Shown piece by piece: positions 9,704 through 17,714 of a stretch of 64,000 bases of DNA. A program made the translations under genes and the position numbers. Where the stretch lies: contig PLJL01000004.1 in the NCBI GenBank assembly GCA_003140215.1, forward strand, positions 1,333,762 to 1,397,761. The letters are read 5' to 3'. Each line of letters opens with the position of its first letter. Position 1 is the first letter of the stretch. A model generated the notes under the pieces. That model did no database searches. It was given only the letters and a program-made list of their open reading frames with translations, and had not been told where the DNA came from. This DNA comes from Vulcanimicrobiota bacterium (GTDB taxonomy: Bacteria; Vulcanimicrobiota; Vulcanimicrobiia; Vulcanimicrobiales; Vulcanimicrobiaceae).

Positions 9704-10771
9704 GTGGATCGCGCAGTCCTCTTCGTCGCGCTGCTGGTCATCGTCGGGATCATCGAACTCAGCGTCTGGACGTCGATACGTGCCTATGCCTCACCCTACG
9801 TGGTGGGCGGGTCCGAGATCGCCCAGCTGATCGATTCCGAAGTCGGTGACATGATCGCCGCGCGCTTTCCGGCCGCGGCAGTGGGTGCTGCAGAATGCCC
9901 GAACTTGCTGGACCTCACCGAGCGGCGCAGCGCGCGGTGTACGGTCCCGGTTTCCGGCAGCCTGCTGCGGATCGACGTGCTGCGCGCGTGGGACGGCCGG
10001 CGCGCCGACTTCCAGGCCGTCGATGGGCTGGTGGTCTTGCCGGACGCGCAACGCGCCGTTGCCGACGACTTGGCGTACGCCTACGGCGAGACGTTCAACG
10101 TGCGGTGTCTCGGACCGGCGGTTCGCGTACTACCCCCCAAGACGACGTTCATCTGCTCGATCGAAGCCCCCGACGTCATGCGCCGGAACCTCGAGGTGAG
10201 CGCGAGCGGATACAACGGCGACGTCTTTCCCTTTGAGCTCGACGGGGTCGCGCAGCGGCAGGTGCGGATCCTGGGTCGCGAAGTGAGCGAACAGCGCGAG
10301 GGTGGCATCACCGTCGACGGACGCGCGTTGGAGCGGTACGTGCTGGGGAGTGCCGCTATCGAGGCGCGTGGTGAAGTGCGCCGCCGCGGCCTCCTCGGCG
10401 CTGCGCGCTGTGCGCGGCGCGTCGCGCTCAAGGGATTGGAGCACGCGACTTGCACGGTGCGCGTCGGCGGCCGCACGCTGCGGTACGACGTGCGGTTCGA
10501 CGAGGGACGCGGGCTCGTGATCGATACGCAGCAGGCGGTCGAGGTCATGCCGGTGTTGCGCGACATCGCCGCAGCGTACTTCGAGCGCAGCCGGCGCACC
10601 GGCGGAAAACCGTTGCGTGCGCAGATCGACTGCGGCACCGAGCTCGTCCTGCTCGTAGAACCAGGCACTTCGCTGCCGTGCACGGCAAAGGTTGGCGACG
10701 AGAGCTTCCCGTTCGCTTTCCAAATCGCCGATCCACAGGGCGGGTTCACCATCGAGACACCGCAGGAATGA
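9704..10771 (+). CDS. membrane-anchored protein with repeated DUF4333-like domains
   Basis: A 355-residue protein with one N-terminal TM helix (residues ~4-22) and an extracytoplasmic part built of about four cysteine-pair repeats of DUF4333 type. Each repeat has a Cys, 12-15 residues, a second Cys followed by a short strand, and a closing strand pattern such as RCTVPVSGSLLRIDV, FICSIEAP, TCTVRVGGRTLRYDV and PCTAKVGDESFPFAF. The domain is common in actinobacterial envelope proteins of unknown function. The GTG at 9704 is chosen because it places the TM helix at the very N-terminus; the frame is open further upstream. Confidence 0.68.
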   Translation: MDRAVLFVALLVIVGIIELSVWTSIRAYASPYVVGGSEIAQLIDSEVGDMIAARFPAAAVGAAECPNLLDLTERRSARCTVPVSGSLLRIDVLRAWDGRRADFQAVDGLVVLPDAQRAVADDLAYAYGETFNVRCLGPAVRVLPPKTTFICSIEAPDVMRRNLEVSASGYNGDVFPFELDGVAQRQVRILGREVSEQREGGITVDGRALERYVLGSAAIEARGEVRRRGLLGAARCARRVALKGLEHATCTVRVGGRTLRYDVRFDEGRGLVIDTQQAVEVMPVLRDIAAAYFERSRRTGGKPLRAQIDCGTELVLLVEPGTSLPCTAKVGDESFPFAFQIADPQGGFTIETPQE

Positions 10772-10811
10772 GCCCCGGGCACCGAAATTGCCGGGAGAGG
10801 GAGGGACGCAA

Positions 10812-11234
10812 ATGCGAGCCTATCAACGTCTAATGTGCGCGGCTGCCTCGGTCCTCGCGGCCGGCTGTGTGACGGTCGCGACGTGCGTTGCGTCGGACTA
10901 CGGCGAGTTCCGAACGCCCTCGGGCGGGATCGGCTGCGAGTACTACGACAACTCGCTGCGCTGCGACGTCATCGGCGGCGTCAAACCCCTGCCGCCGCAA
11001 CCGAGGAGTTGCGAATTCGACTGGGGCCAAGGGTTCCGGCTCAACCCGCACGGCGCCGCATTCATCGTCTGCGCCGGCGACACGGCACTCAACCACTCGC
11101 CGCACGTCGTCGCGTACGGGACGATCTGGCGGCGCGGCAGCTTCGCGTGTAGCTCGTCGACCAACGGGCTGCGCTGCACCAACGCCGACCGCCGCGGCTT
11201 TTTCATCTCGCGCGGGGAAGCGTACCGCTTTTAG
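10812..11234 (+). CDS. secreted DUF6636-like protein
   Basis: A 140-residue exported protein. A signal peptide with a possible lipobox (LAAGC) precedes a small cysteine-rich domain containing FRTPSGGIGCEYYDNSLRCD, then SCEFDWGQGF, FIVCAGDT and a closing LRCTNADRRGFFISR. This layout matches DUF6636-type proteins (often seen in Actinobacteria), whose function is unknown; the conserved cysteines probably form disulphides. A purine-rich ribosome site (GGGAGAGGGAGGGA) lies directly upstream. It follows the DUF4333-repeat gene by 40 bases on the same strand. Confidence 0.75.
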   Translation: MRAYQRLMCAAASVLAAGCVTVATCVASDYGEFRTPSGGIGCEYYDNSLRCDVIGGVKPLPPQPRSCEFDWGQGFRLNPHGAAFIVCAGDTALNHSPHVVAYGTIWRRGSFACSSSTNGLRCTNADRRGFFISRGEAYRF

Positions 11235-11245
11235 GCCCGCCCGAT

Positions 11246-11267
11246 GTCAGGGTGAGCATGTCGAAGC
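11246..11267. repeat. diverged copy of dispersed palindromic repeat
   Basis: TGAGCATGTCGAAG at this site matches the TGAGCTCGTCGAAG core of the repeat seen at 18301 in 12 of 14 positions. It lies in the 162-bp gap ahead of nuoE, at the junction between the interrupting block and the nuoE-N operon. Confidence 0.5.
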
Positions 11268-11396
11268 ACGCAGGTGCGACAAAGGTCGCGGACGAGCCGG
11301 TGCGCGTGCGAAGGCGCAGCGGCTTTACCATCCGAAAAGGTGCCGGTCGATGCCGCTTTGCTCGCGCTTTTCCATGGAACAACAGGCGGACCACCG

Positions 11397-12230
11397 GTGA
11401 GCACCCAGACCGACGCCGCGACCGGCGTTCACCCCGGCCTCGATGCCGCAGCGGCCGTGGCCCTCGCGGGCTGGTCGCCGCACGTCCGGCGGCCGGGCGA
11501 CCCCTTCGACGAACTCTACGCTCGCCTGCTCCCCGAGATCGAGCCCCTCATCGCCCAATACGAGGAGAAGCGCTCGGCGCTGATCCCGCTGGCGCAGCTG
11601 TTCCAAGAGCACGAGGGCTACCTGGGCGCGGATGCGCTGGCCGCGATCGCCTACCTCGTCGGCGAGTCGTCGGCTCAAGTCGAGTCCACCATCTCGTTCT
11701 ACACGCTGCTGTTCCGCAGGCCGGTCGGCAAGTACATGTTCCAGGTCTGCCGCAACTTGTCGTGCATGCTCAACGGCGCCGAGGCGATGATGGCATACGC
11801 CCGTGAGAGCCTCGGCATCGAGCATCTCGAGACAACCGGCGACGGCTTGATCTCCTACGAAGAAGTCGAGTGTCTGGCCGCCTGCGACCGCGCGCCTTGC
11901 GCGCAGGTCAACCTGGAGTTCGTGTACGACCTCACGCGCGAAAAGATCGATGCCATGCTCGCGGCGATGCGCGCCGGTACGTTCGAGATCGCGCCGCTCG
12001 TCCAAACGGTCAAGCCCGGGCGCACCTGGAAGGTCGAGCAGGACACCGGCTTCAAGTCGGCCGGCGCGATGGGCGTCAGCAACCCCAACAACGCGGGCGG
12101 CGTCGGCGACGCGAGCGGGATGGTGATGTTCGACCTCATCGTCGGCAAGCCGCAGTACGAGCAGCGCTCCAACGAGCGTCTGCTGCGCGAAACGCGCCTG
12201 CGCCCCGAGCTGTCGGAGAACGGGCGATGA
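11397..12230 (+). CDS. nuoE: NADH:quinone oxidoreductase subunit E (24 kDa)
   Basis: Thioredoxin-like [2Fe-2S] subunit of the NADH-oxidising module (cluster N1a). Cluster cysteines are visible as CRNLSC and, about 40 residues later, CLAACDRAPC. The N-terminal helical domain contains IPLAQLFQEHEGYL. The protein is 277 residues against about 160-180 usual, because of a ~30-residue Ala-rich leader and a ~75-residue C-terminal extension (from about WKVEQDTGFKSAG) with no recognised fold. I took the GTG at 11397, which has AGGCGGA just ahead; the frame is open to 11274. It opens the second nuo block. Confidence 0.94.
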   Translation: MSTQTDAATGVHPGLDAAAAVALAGWSPHVRRPGDPFDELYARLLPEIEPLIAQYEEKRSALIPLAQLFQEHEGYLGADALAAIAYLVGESSAQVESTISFYTLLFRRPVGKYMFQVCRNLSCMLNGAEAMMAYARESLGIEHLETTGDGLISYEEVECLAACDRAPCAQVNLEFVYDLTREKIDAMLAAMRAGTFEIAPLVQTVKPGRTWKVEQDTGFKSAGAMGVSNPNNAGGVGDASGMVMFDLIVGKPQYEQRSNERLLRETRLRPELSENGR

Positions 12231-12243
12231 CGATGCGGTTGCG

Positions 12244-12258
12244 GTCCCCCTCGGGGAC
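12244..12258. repeat. perfect hairpin in the nuoE-nuoF gap
   Basis: GTCCCC and GGGGAC form a perfect six-base stem around a three-base loop. It is the first of two hairpins in the 124-bp gap between nuoE and nuoF, which is unusual in an operon whose other genes nearly all overlap. Confidence 0.55.
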
Positions 12259-12301
12259 TGTTGCTTCGTCGCCATGTGCGCGGGACCGCGCTGCGTGGGG
12301 G

Positions 12302-12322
12302 CCCCGCGTCGCAGACGCGGGG
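12302..12322. repeat. perfect 9-bp hairpin in the nuoE-nuoF gap
   Basis: CCCCGCGTC and GACGCGGGG are perfect complements around the loop GCA. There is no T-run on either side, so it is more likely an RNA-stabilising or REP-type palindrome than a terminator; the downstream nuo genes must be transcribed through it. Confidence 0.6.
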
Positions 12323-12354
12323 GGCGCGCAGCCGGGGGCGGAGCGCCGTTAGAC

Positions 12355-13632
12355 ATGCCCGATCTGATCACTCCGGTTCTCACCAAGGGCATCGGCGAGC
12401 TCGACCTGCGCGACATCGCCGTGTATCGCGCGCAGGGCGGCTACGAGCAGTGGCGCCGCGCCGTCACCGCGCTCGCGCCCCAGGACGTCGCGGCGATCTG
12501 CAACGGCTCGAACCTGCGCGGCCGGGGCGGCGCGGGCTTCCCGACCGGGCGCAAATGGTCGTTCTTGCCGAACAACGGTCGACCGCGCTACATGGTCTGC
12601 AACTGCGACGAGGCCGAGCCCGGAACGTTCAAGGACCGCATGCTGCTCGAGGAGACCCCGCACCAGATCATCGAGGGGATCCTCATCGGCGCGTACGCGA
12701 TCGGCTGCACGCACGCCTACATCTATATTCGCGGCGAGTTCAAGCGCGGATACCAGGCGATGCGCGACGCGGTCGCCCAGGCGCGCGCCGCGGGTTTCAT
12801 CGGCGGCGACGTGTTCGGCAGCGGGAAATCCTTCGAGCTCACGATCCATCGCGGCGCGGGCGCGTACATCTGCGGTGAGGAGACGGGGCTGCTCAACTCG
12901 CTCGAAGGCAAGCGCGGCGAGCCGCGTCTCAAGCCGCCGTTCCCGGCGATCAAAGGCCTCTACGGCGAGCCGACCGTCGTCAACAACGTCGAGACCCTGG
13001 CCTACTTGCCCTACATCATGCGCAACGGTGCGGAGTGGTTCGCCAAGGCCGGCCCCGAGCGCTCGCCCGGCTTCAAGGTCGTTTCGATCTCCGGCCACGT
13101 GCGCAAGCCGGGCAACTACGAGGTCGCGCTGGGAACGACGATCCGCCAGCTGATCTACGATTGCGCCGGCGGCTTGCGTCCCGGCCGCACCTTCATGGGC
13201 GTGCAGCCCGGCGGCGGTTCCTCGGCCTGCCTCTTCGAAGAGCACCTCGACGTCTCGTACGATTTCGACAGCGTCGTCAAAGCCGGTTCGATGCTCGGCT
13301 CGGGAGCGATGGTGGTGTTCGACGACACGACCGATTTCGTCAAAGCGGCGTACGCGCTGATCCGCTTTTTCTCGCACGAGTCGTGCGGCCAGTGCACGCC
13401 GTGCCGCGAGGGCGGTCACTGGCTCCAGCGCACGCTCGAGCGCATCCTCGACGGCCGCGGGGTCGATTCCGACATCGACGTCATCGCGTCGGCGGCGCAT
13501 CAGCTCACCGGTCTGAATCTGTGCGCGCTGGGCGATTCGATCGAACCGTTTCTCGCTTCGGTGATCACGCGCTACGAGAGCCAGTTCCGCGCCTACATCA
13601 AATCCAACGACGCCGTGCCGGTGGCACCGTGA
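12355..13632 (+). CDS. nuoF: NADH:quinone oxidoreductase subunit F (51 kDa, FMN/NADH)
   Basis: NADH- and FMN-binding subunit with cluster N3, 425 residues. The glycine-rich nucleotide motif GRGGAGFPTGRKW lies near residue 57 and AYICGEETGLLNSLEG near 170. The [4Fe-4S] ligands are in ESCGQCTPCREG with the distant cysteine in NLCALGD. The ATG at 12355 gives the usual N-terminus. The stop overlaps the GTG of a small membrane-protein gene (GTGA), so the latter is probably translated by the same ribosomes. Confidence 0.97.
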   Translation: MPDLITPVLTKGIGELDLRDIAVYRAQGGYEQWRRAVTALAPQDVAAICNGSNLRGRGGAGFPTGRKWSFLPNNGRPRYMVCNCDEAEPGTFKDRMLLEETPHQIIEGILIGAYAIGCTHAYIYIRGEFKRGYQAMRDAVAQARAAGFIGGDVFGSGKSFELTIHRGAGAYICGEETGLLNSLEGKRGEPRLKPPFPAIKGLYGEPTVVNNVETLAYLPYIMRNGAEWFAKAGPERSPGFKVVSISGHVRKPGNYEVALGTTIRQLIYDCAGGLRPGRTFMGVQPGGGSSACLFEEHLDVSYDFDSVVKAGSMLGSGAMVVFDDTTDFVKAAYALIRFFSHESCGQCTPCREGGHWLQRTLERILDGRGVDSDIDVIASAAHQLTGLNLCALGDSIEPFLASVITRYESQFRAYIKSNDAVPVAP

Positions 13633-13853
13633 ACGACCTGGCGCGCCGGTATTTTCTGTTCGCCGGTACGGCTCGCGGCAAGAAGACGATCGCGGCCGTT
13701 TTTATCGGCGTCGCGCTGGCGCTGGATCTGGTCGCCTCGCTACTGGCCTCGGACGGTCGCCACGGCCGCGAAGCCGGGACGCTCTACAGCGTGGCGACCG
13801 GCGTCATCTTGGTCGGCGTGGTCTTCATTCTGCTCAACCGGAGAGCGCCGTAG
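13629..13853 (+). CDS. small two-helix membrane protein between nuoF and nuoG
   Basis: A 74-residue protein whose GTG overlaps the nuoF stop (GTGA) and whose stop TAG directly abuts the nuoG ATG. It has a basic N-terminus, a TM helix at residues ~21-39, a polar, charged loop (DGRHGREAG) and a second TM helix at ~51-69. I do not recognise the family; it is not one of the 14 canonical subunits. The zero-gap position inside a conserved operon argues strongly that it is real and translated. An accessory or assembly subunit of complex I is an inference. Confidence 0.72.
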   Translation: MNDLARRYFLFAGTARGKKTIAAVFIGVALALDLVASLLASDGRHGREAGTLYSVATGVILVGVVFILLNRRAP

Positions 13854-16097
13854 ATGTCGGTCACTGTTGCGCAGGCCGGTCTGGTCACGCTCTCGATCGA
13901 CGGCGTCGAAGTCCGCGTCCCCAAGGGCACGTTGCTCGTCGAGGCCGCCAAAACGATCCACACCGACATCCCGGTCTACTGCTATCACGAGAAGCTCGGG
14001 CCGGCGGGGCTGTGCCGCATTTGCTTGGTCGAGATCGAAGGGATGCCCAAGCTGCAGATCGCGTGCAACACGGAGGTCGCGGATGGCATGAAGGTCCACA
14101 CCCGGAACGCCCGCGTCGACGACGGCCGGCGCGCGATTCTGGAGTTTTTCTTGCTCAACCATCCGCTGGACTGTCCGATTTGCGACAAAGGCGGCGAGTG
14201 CGATCTGCAGGACTACGCCATGGCCTGGGGCCAGGGCGCGTCGCGCATGCTCGAGCCCAAGATGCCCAAGCCCAAAGCGGTCGATCTCGGTCCGACCATC
14301 GTGCTCGACGAAGAACGCTGCATCGTGTGCCAGCGCTGCGTGCGCTTCGATCAGATCATCACCCGCGAAGACTCGCTGCGCACCGACGACCGCGGCGCGC
14401 ATACGATCATCGCCACCGCCACCGGAAAGCCGTACGTCTCGGATTTCACCGGCAACGTCACCGAACTGTGCCCGGTCGGCGCGCTCACCTCCAAGACCTA
14501 CCGCTTTCGCTCGCGGCCGTGGGACAATCATCGTACGACCACCTCGTGCACCCAGTGCAGCGTCGGCTGTCAGATGCACGTCGACGAGCGTGACAACACG
14601 CTGTTGCGCACCATGAGCGTCGCCGAGGATGATGCGCTCTCCGACGCCTGGCTGTGCGACCGCGGGCGCTACAACATCGGCTTCGTCGGCGACGAGCGCC
14701 GCATCGCGTCGCCGTTGCTGAAGGTCGACGGCGCCTGGAACCAGATCGCGCGGGAAGACGCGATCGCGCTGTGGGCTTCCAAGATCACCGAGGCGCTCGC
14801 CCAAGGCGGCCCGGCGCGCGTCGGCGTGATCGGCGGCGGCCGGCTTCTCAACGAAGAGATCCTGCTTGCGGCGCAGCTGCACCGGGCGCTGGGCATCGAG
14901 AACCTCGACCACCGGGTCGGCATGCAGACGATCGTCCACCACGACGGCTTCGCCAACCACGTCGATCTCGAAGGCGCGAACACGATCGTCACGCTTGGCC
15001 GGCCACCCTCGCAGCTCGCACCGATCCTCGATCTGCGCATCCGCAAGGCGGTGTCGCGCAACGGCGCGCGGCTGATCTCGGTCGGCGACTACTACGCCGG
15101 CAGCTTCGTCCCCGAAACCCACGTCACGACGGCCGAGCAGCTCAAAGCGGCCCTGGGCGAGCAGCCGGGACGCGTCGCGATCATCTGGGACGGCGTGTTC
15201 TTCGAAGGCGGTCCCGAGCTGACCGCGCCGATGCACGATCTGCCGCAGGCCGAACGCGTCGACCGCTACGTGCTGCCCGAGTCGCCCAACGGCCGGGGCG
15301 CCGACGCGCTCGGCCTGCGCCCGCGCGACGGCGGCCTGGACACGCGCGGGATGCTCGCGGCTGCGCGCGATGGCGAGCTGTCGGTGTTGGCAATCTTGGG
15401 TGCCGACCCGATGCTGCGCTTTCCCGATCGCGCGCTGGTCGAAGCCGCGCTGCGCAACGTCCCCTTCGTCGTCGTCACCGATCTCTTTCTCACCGAAACC
15501 GCCGAGTTCGCGAACCTGGTGCTGCCGGTATGCAGCGCGTTCGAGAAGACTGGAACCACGACCGATCTCGCCGGCGACGTGCTGCCCGTCGTCGGCGCGG
15601 TGCGCGTCCCCGAGGGCGTGGTCGCCGACGGGGACCTCATCGTCGAGCTGGCGGAACGTCTGGGCGTCGCGCTGCCGCTCCCCGAGGCGATGCAGGAGCA
15701 GATCCTCCGGCTGGTGCGCACGCTGCCCGCGCCGCCCGGCGCACCGCCCTACCTGCGCAAGACCGCCGCCGTGCCGGGTGCGCTGCGCGTCGTCCCCGAG
15801 ACGACGATCTTCACGGGGGGTGGAACCTTGGCGTTCGACCCCCGCATCGCCGAACTGCGGACCGGCGCCCGCGCCACGATCCATCCCGATGACGCGCGAT
15901 CGCTGCAGCTCAGCGACGGCGACCGCGTCGACGCGGTGGGTGCGCACGGGACGCGCCTGCGCGACCTCGCGGTCCGGATCGATCCGCGGGTGGCCGCCGG
16001 CGCGGTGGCGCTCGTCGACGGCATCGTCGCCGCGCCGCTGAACGCGCTCGGCGACGCCGCGTCGGTGACCCTGGAAAAGGCGGCAGTGCTCGCATGA
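13854..16097 (+). CDS. nuoG: NADH:quinone oxidoreductase subunit G (75 kDa)
   Basis: Iron-sulphur subunit G, 747 residues. The N-terminal ferredoxin domain has cysteines in CYHEKLGPAGLCRIC and IACNTEV (N1b). The His-Cys cluster (N5) follows as HPLDCPICDKGGECDLQD, then the [4Fe-4S] ligands CIVCQRCVRF and CPVGAL (N4). A further cysteine set, SCTQCSVGC, opens the molybdopterin-oxidoreductase-like domain and is consistent with the N7-type cluster found in some bacteria. The C-terminal domain is shorter than in E. coli. The stop overlaps the nuoH ATG. Confidence 0.96.
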   Translation: MSVTVAQAGLVTLSIDGVEVRVPKGTLLVEAAKTIHTDIPVYCYHEKLGPAGLCRICLVEIEGMPKLQIACNTEVADGMKVHTRNARVDDGRRAILEFFLLNHPLDCPICDKGGECDLQDYAMAWGQGASRMLEPKMPKPKAVDLGPTIVLDEERCIVCQRCVRFDQIITREDSLRTDDRGAHTIIATATGKPYVSDFTGNVTELCPVGALTSKTYRFRSRPWDNHRTTTSCTQCSVGCQMHVDERDNTLLRTMSVAEDDALSDAWLCDRGRYNIGFVGDERRIASPLLKVDGAWNQIAREDAIALWASKITEALAQGGPARVGVIGGGRLLNEEILLAAQLHRALGIENLDHRVGMQTIVHHDGFANHVDLEGANTIVTLGRPPSQLAPILDLRIRKAVSRNGARLISVGDYYAGSFVPETHVTTAEQLKAALGEQPGRVAIIWDGVFFEGGPELTAPMHDLPQAERVDRYVLPESPNGRGADALGLRPRDGGLDTRGMLAAARDGELSVLAILGADPMLRFPDRALVEAALRNVPFVVVTDLFLTETAEFANLVLPVCSAFEKTGTTTDLAGDVLPVVGAVRVPEGVVADGDLIVELAERLGVALPLPEAMQEQILRLVRTLPAPPGAPPYLRKTAAVPGALRVVPETTIFTGGGTLAFDPRIAELRTGARATIHPDDARSLQLSDGDRVDAVGAHGTRLRDLAVRIDPRVAAGAVALVDGIVAAPLNALGDAASVTLEKAAVLA

Positions 16098-17098
16098 CCT
16101 CCGCCGTTCCGATTTGGCTCATCGTGCTCGTCAAGGCGCTCATCGTGTTGTTCGTGGTCATCACGACCTTCGCGTATTCGATGCTCTTCGAGCGCAAGAT
16201 CATGGGCTGGATGCAGCTGCGCCCGGGACCGAACCGGGTCGGCCCCTGGGGGATGCTGCAGCCCGCCGCCGACGCGGTGAAGATGATCTTCAAGGAAGAC
16301 CTGACGCCTGATACCGCCGATCCGCTGATCTACCGGCTCGCGCCGTTCATCTCGTTGATCTGCGCGATGGGCACCTTCGCGATCATTCCGTTCTCGGCTA
16401 ACGCCGACGGCACGCTGTGGTCGGTCGGGAACGTGAACGCCGGGATCTTGTTCATCTTCGCGCTGACCTCGATCGGCGTGTACGGGATCTCGCTGGCCGG
16501 GTGGGCGTCGGGGTCGAAGTTCCCATTGCTGGGCTCGGTGCGCTCGACCGCGCAGATGATCTCGTACGAGCTGTCGATGTCGATGTCGGTGATCGGCGTT
16601 CTGATCTTGGCCGGCTCGACGGCGCTGGGCGACATCGTCAACGCGCAATACCGCCTGTGGTTCGTGGTCCCGCAGATCGTCGGGTTCGTCATCTACCTCA
16701 TCACGGCGATCGCTGAGACCAATCGCGCACCGTTCGATTTGGTCGAGGCCGAGACCGAGCTCGTCGGCGGCTTCCATACCGAGTACTCCGGTTTGCGCTT
16801 CGGGTTGTTCTTCATCGCCGAGTACCTCAACATGATCACGGTCTCGTGTCTGGCGACGCTGCTCTTTCTGGGCGGCTGGAACGGCCCGTTCGGGCTCCCG
16901 TCGGGCGGTTTCGTGGGCTTGGCGTGGTTCGTCCTTAAGGCCGGTGCGTTCTTGTTCTTCTATATCTGGCTGCGCTCGACGTTGCCGCGCTTCCGCTACG
17001 ACCGCCTGATGGACTTCGGGTGGAAAGTGCTGCTGCCGGTCGCGACGCTCAACCTGATCCTCACCGCCGTCGCCGTCGCGCTGTGGCCGCATGCGTAA
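16094..17098 (+). CDS. nuoH: NADH:quinone oxidoreductase subunit H
   Basis: Membrane subunit H, 334 residues with about eight TM helices, forming the entrance of the quinone chamber. Signatures are LFERKIMGWMQLRPGPNRVG near the N-terminus, AETNRAPFDLVEAETELVGG in the central conserved loop, and LRSTLPRFRYDRLMDFGWK near the C-terminus. It overlaps nuoG by four bases and nuoI by eight. Confidence 0.97.
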   Translation: MTSAVPIWLIVLVKALIVLFVVITTFAYSMLFERKIMGWMQLRPGPNRVGPWGMLQPAADAVKMIFKEDLTPDTADPLIYRLAPFISLICAMGTFAIIPFSANADGTLWSVGNVNAGILFIFALTSIGVYGISLAGWASGSKFPLLGSVRSTAQMISYELSMSMSVIGVLILAGSTALGDIVNAQYRLWFVVPQIVGFVIYLITAIAETNRAPFDLVEAETELVGGFHTEYSGLRFGLFFIAEYLNMITVSCLATLLFLGGWNGPFGLPSGGFVGLAWFVLKAGAFLFFYIWLRSTLPRFRYDRLMDFGWKVLLPVATLNLILTAVAVALWPHA

Positions 17099-17714
17099 GA
17101 ACCTGTTCAACGTCGGCGCCATTTTCGCGGGGCTGGCGACGACGTTCGCGCACATGTTTCAGCGCAAGCCGACGATCCAGTACCCGTCGGTGAAGAAGCA
17201 GCACGCCCCGCGCTTCCACGGCCTGCACGAGCTGCGGCGCTACGGGGACGGTAAAGAGCGCTGCATCGGTTGCGAGCTGTGCGCGATCGCCTGCCCGGCC
17301 AACGCGATCACGGTGATCGGCGCGGAGAATTCGCCCGAGGACCGGCGGTCGCCCGGCGAGCGCTACGCGGCACGTTACGAGATCGACGAGCTGCGCTGCA
17401 TCTTCTGCGGCCTGTGTGAAGAGGCGTGTCCGACCGACGCGATCGTGCTCACGCCGCGCTTCGAGATGTCCGACTATCGGCGCGGCGCGTTCGTGTACGC
17501 CAAGGATCGGCTGCTGGTACCGCTCGAGGCAGGGGTCGGCACCGCGCCCGACGAGCGTCCCAACGGCATCCCGGCCGATCTCGGGGCGGTCGCGCGCATC
17601 AAGGACACCGTCGACATCGCCTCGGGCTACGAGGCGACCAACCGCGGCCACATCCTCAAGACGCAGCGGCGCGGGCTCGCGGCGCTGCCGCCGAAGGGCC
17701 AGGGCGAGCGGTGA
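17091..17714 (+). CDS. nuoI: NADH:quinone oxidoreductase subunit I (8Fe ferredoxin)
   Basis: Subunit I, 207 residues, carrying clusters N6a and N6b. Two complete CxxCxxCxxxCP motifs are present: CIGCELCAIACP and CIFCGLCEEACP. The N-terminal amphipathic stretch and FHGLHELRRY are typical. The C-terminal ~55 residues are longer than in E. coli and without conserved features. It overlaps nuoH by eight bases and nuoJ by four (GTGA). Confidence 0.96.
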   Translation: MRKNLFNVGAIFAGLATTFAHMFQRKPTIQYPSVKKQHAPRFHGLHELRRYGDGKERCIGCELCAIACPANAITVIGAENSPEDRRSPGERYAARYEIDELRCIFCGLCEEACPTDAIVLTPRFEMSDYRRGAFVYAKDRLLVPLEAGVGTAPDERPNGIPADLGAVARIKDTVDIASGYEATNRGHILKTQRRGLAALPPKGQGER

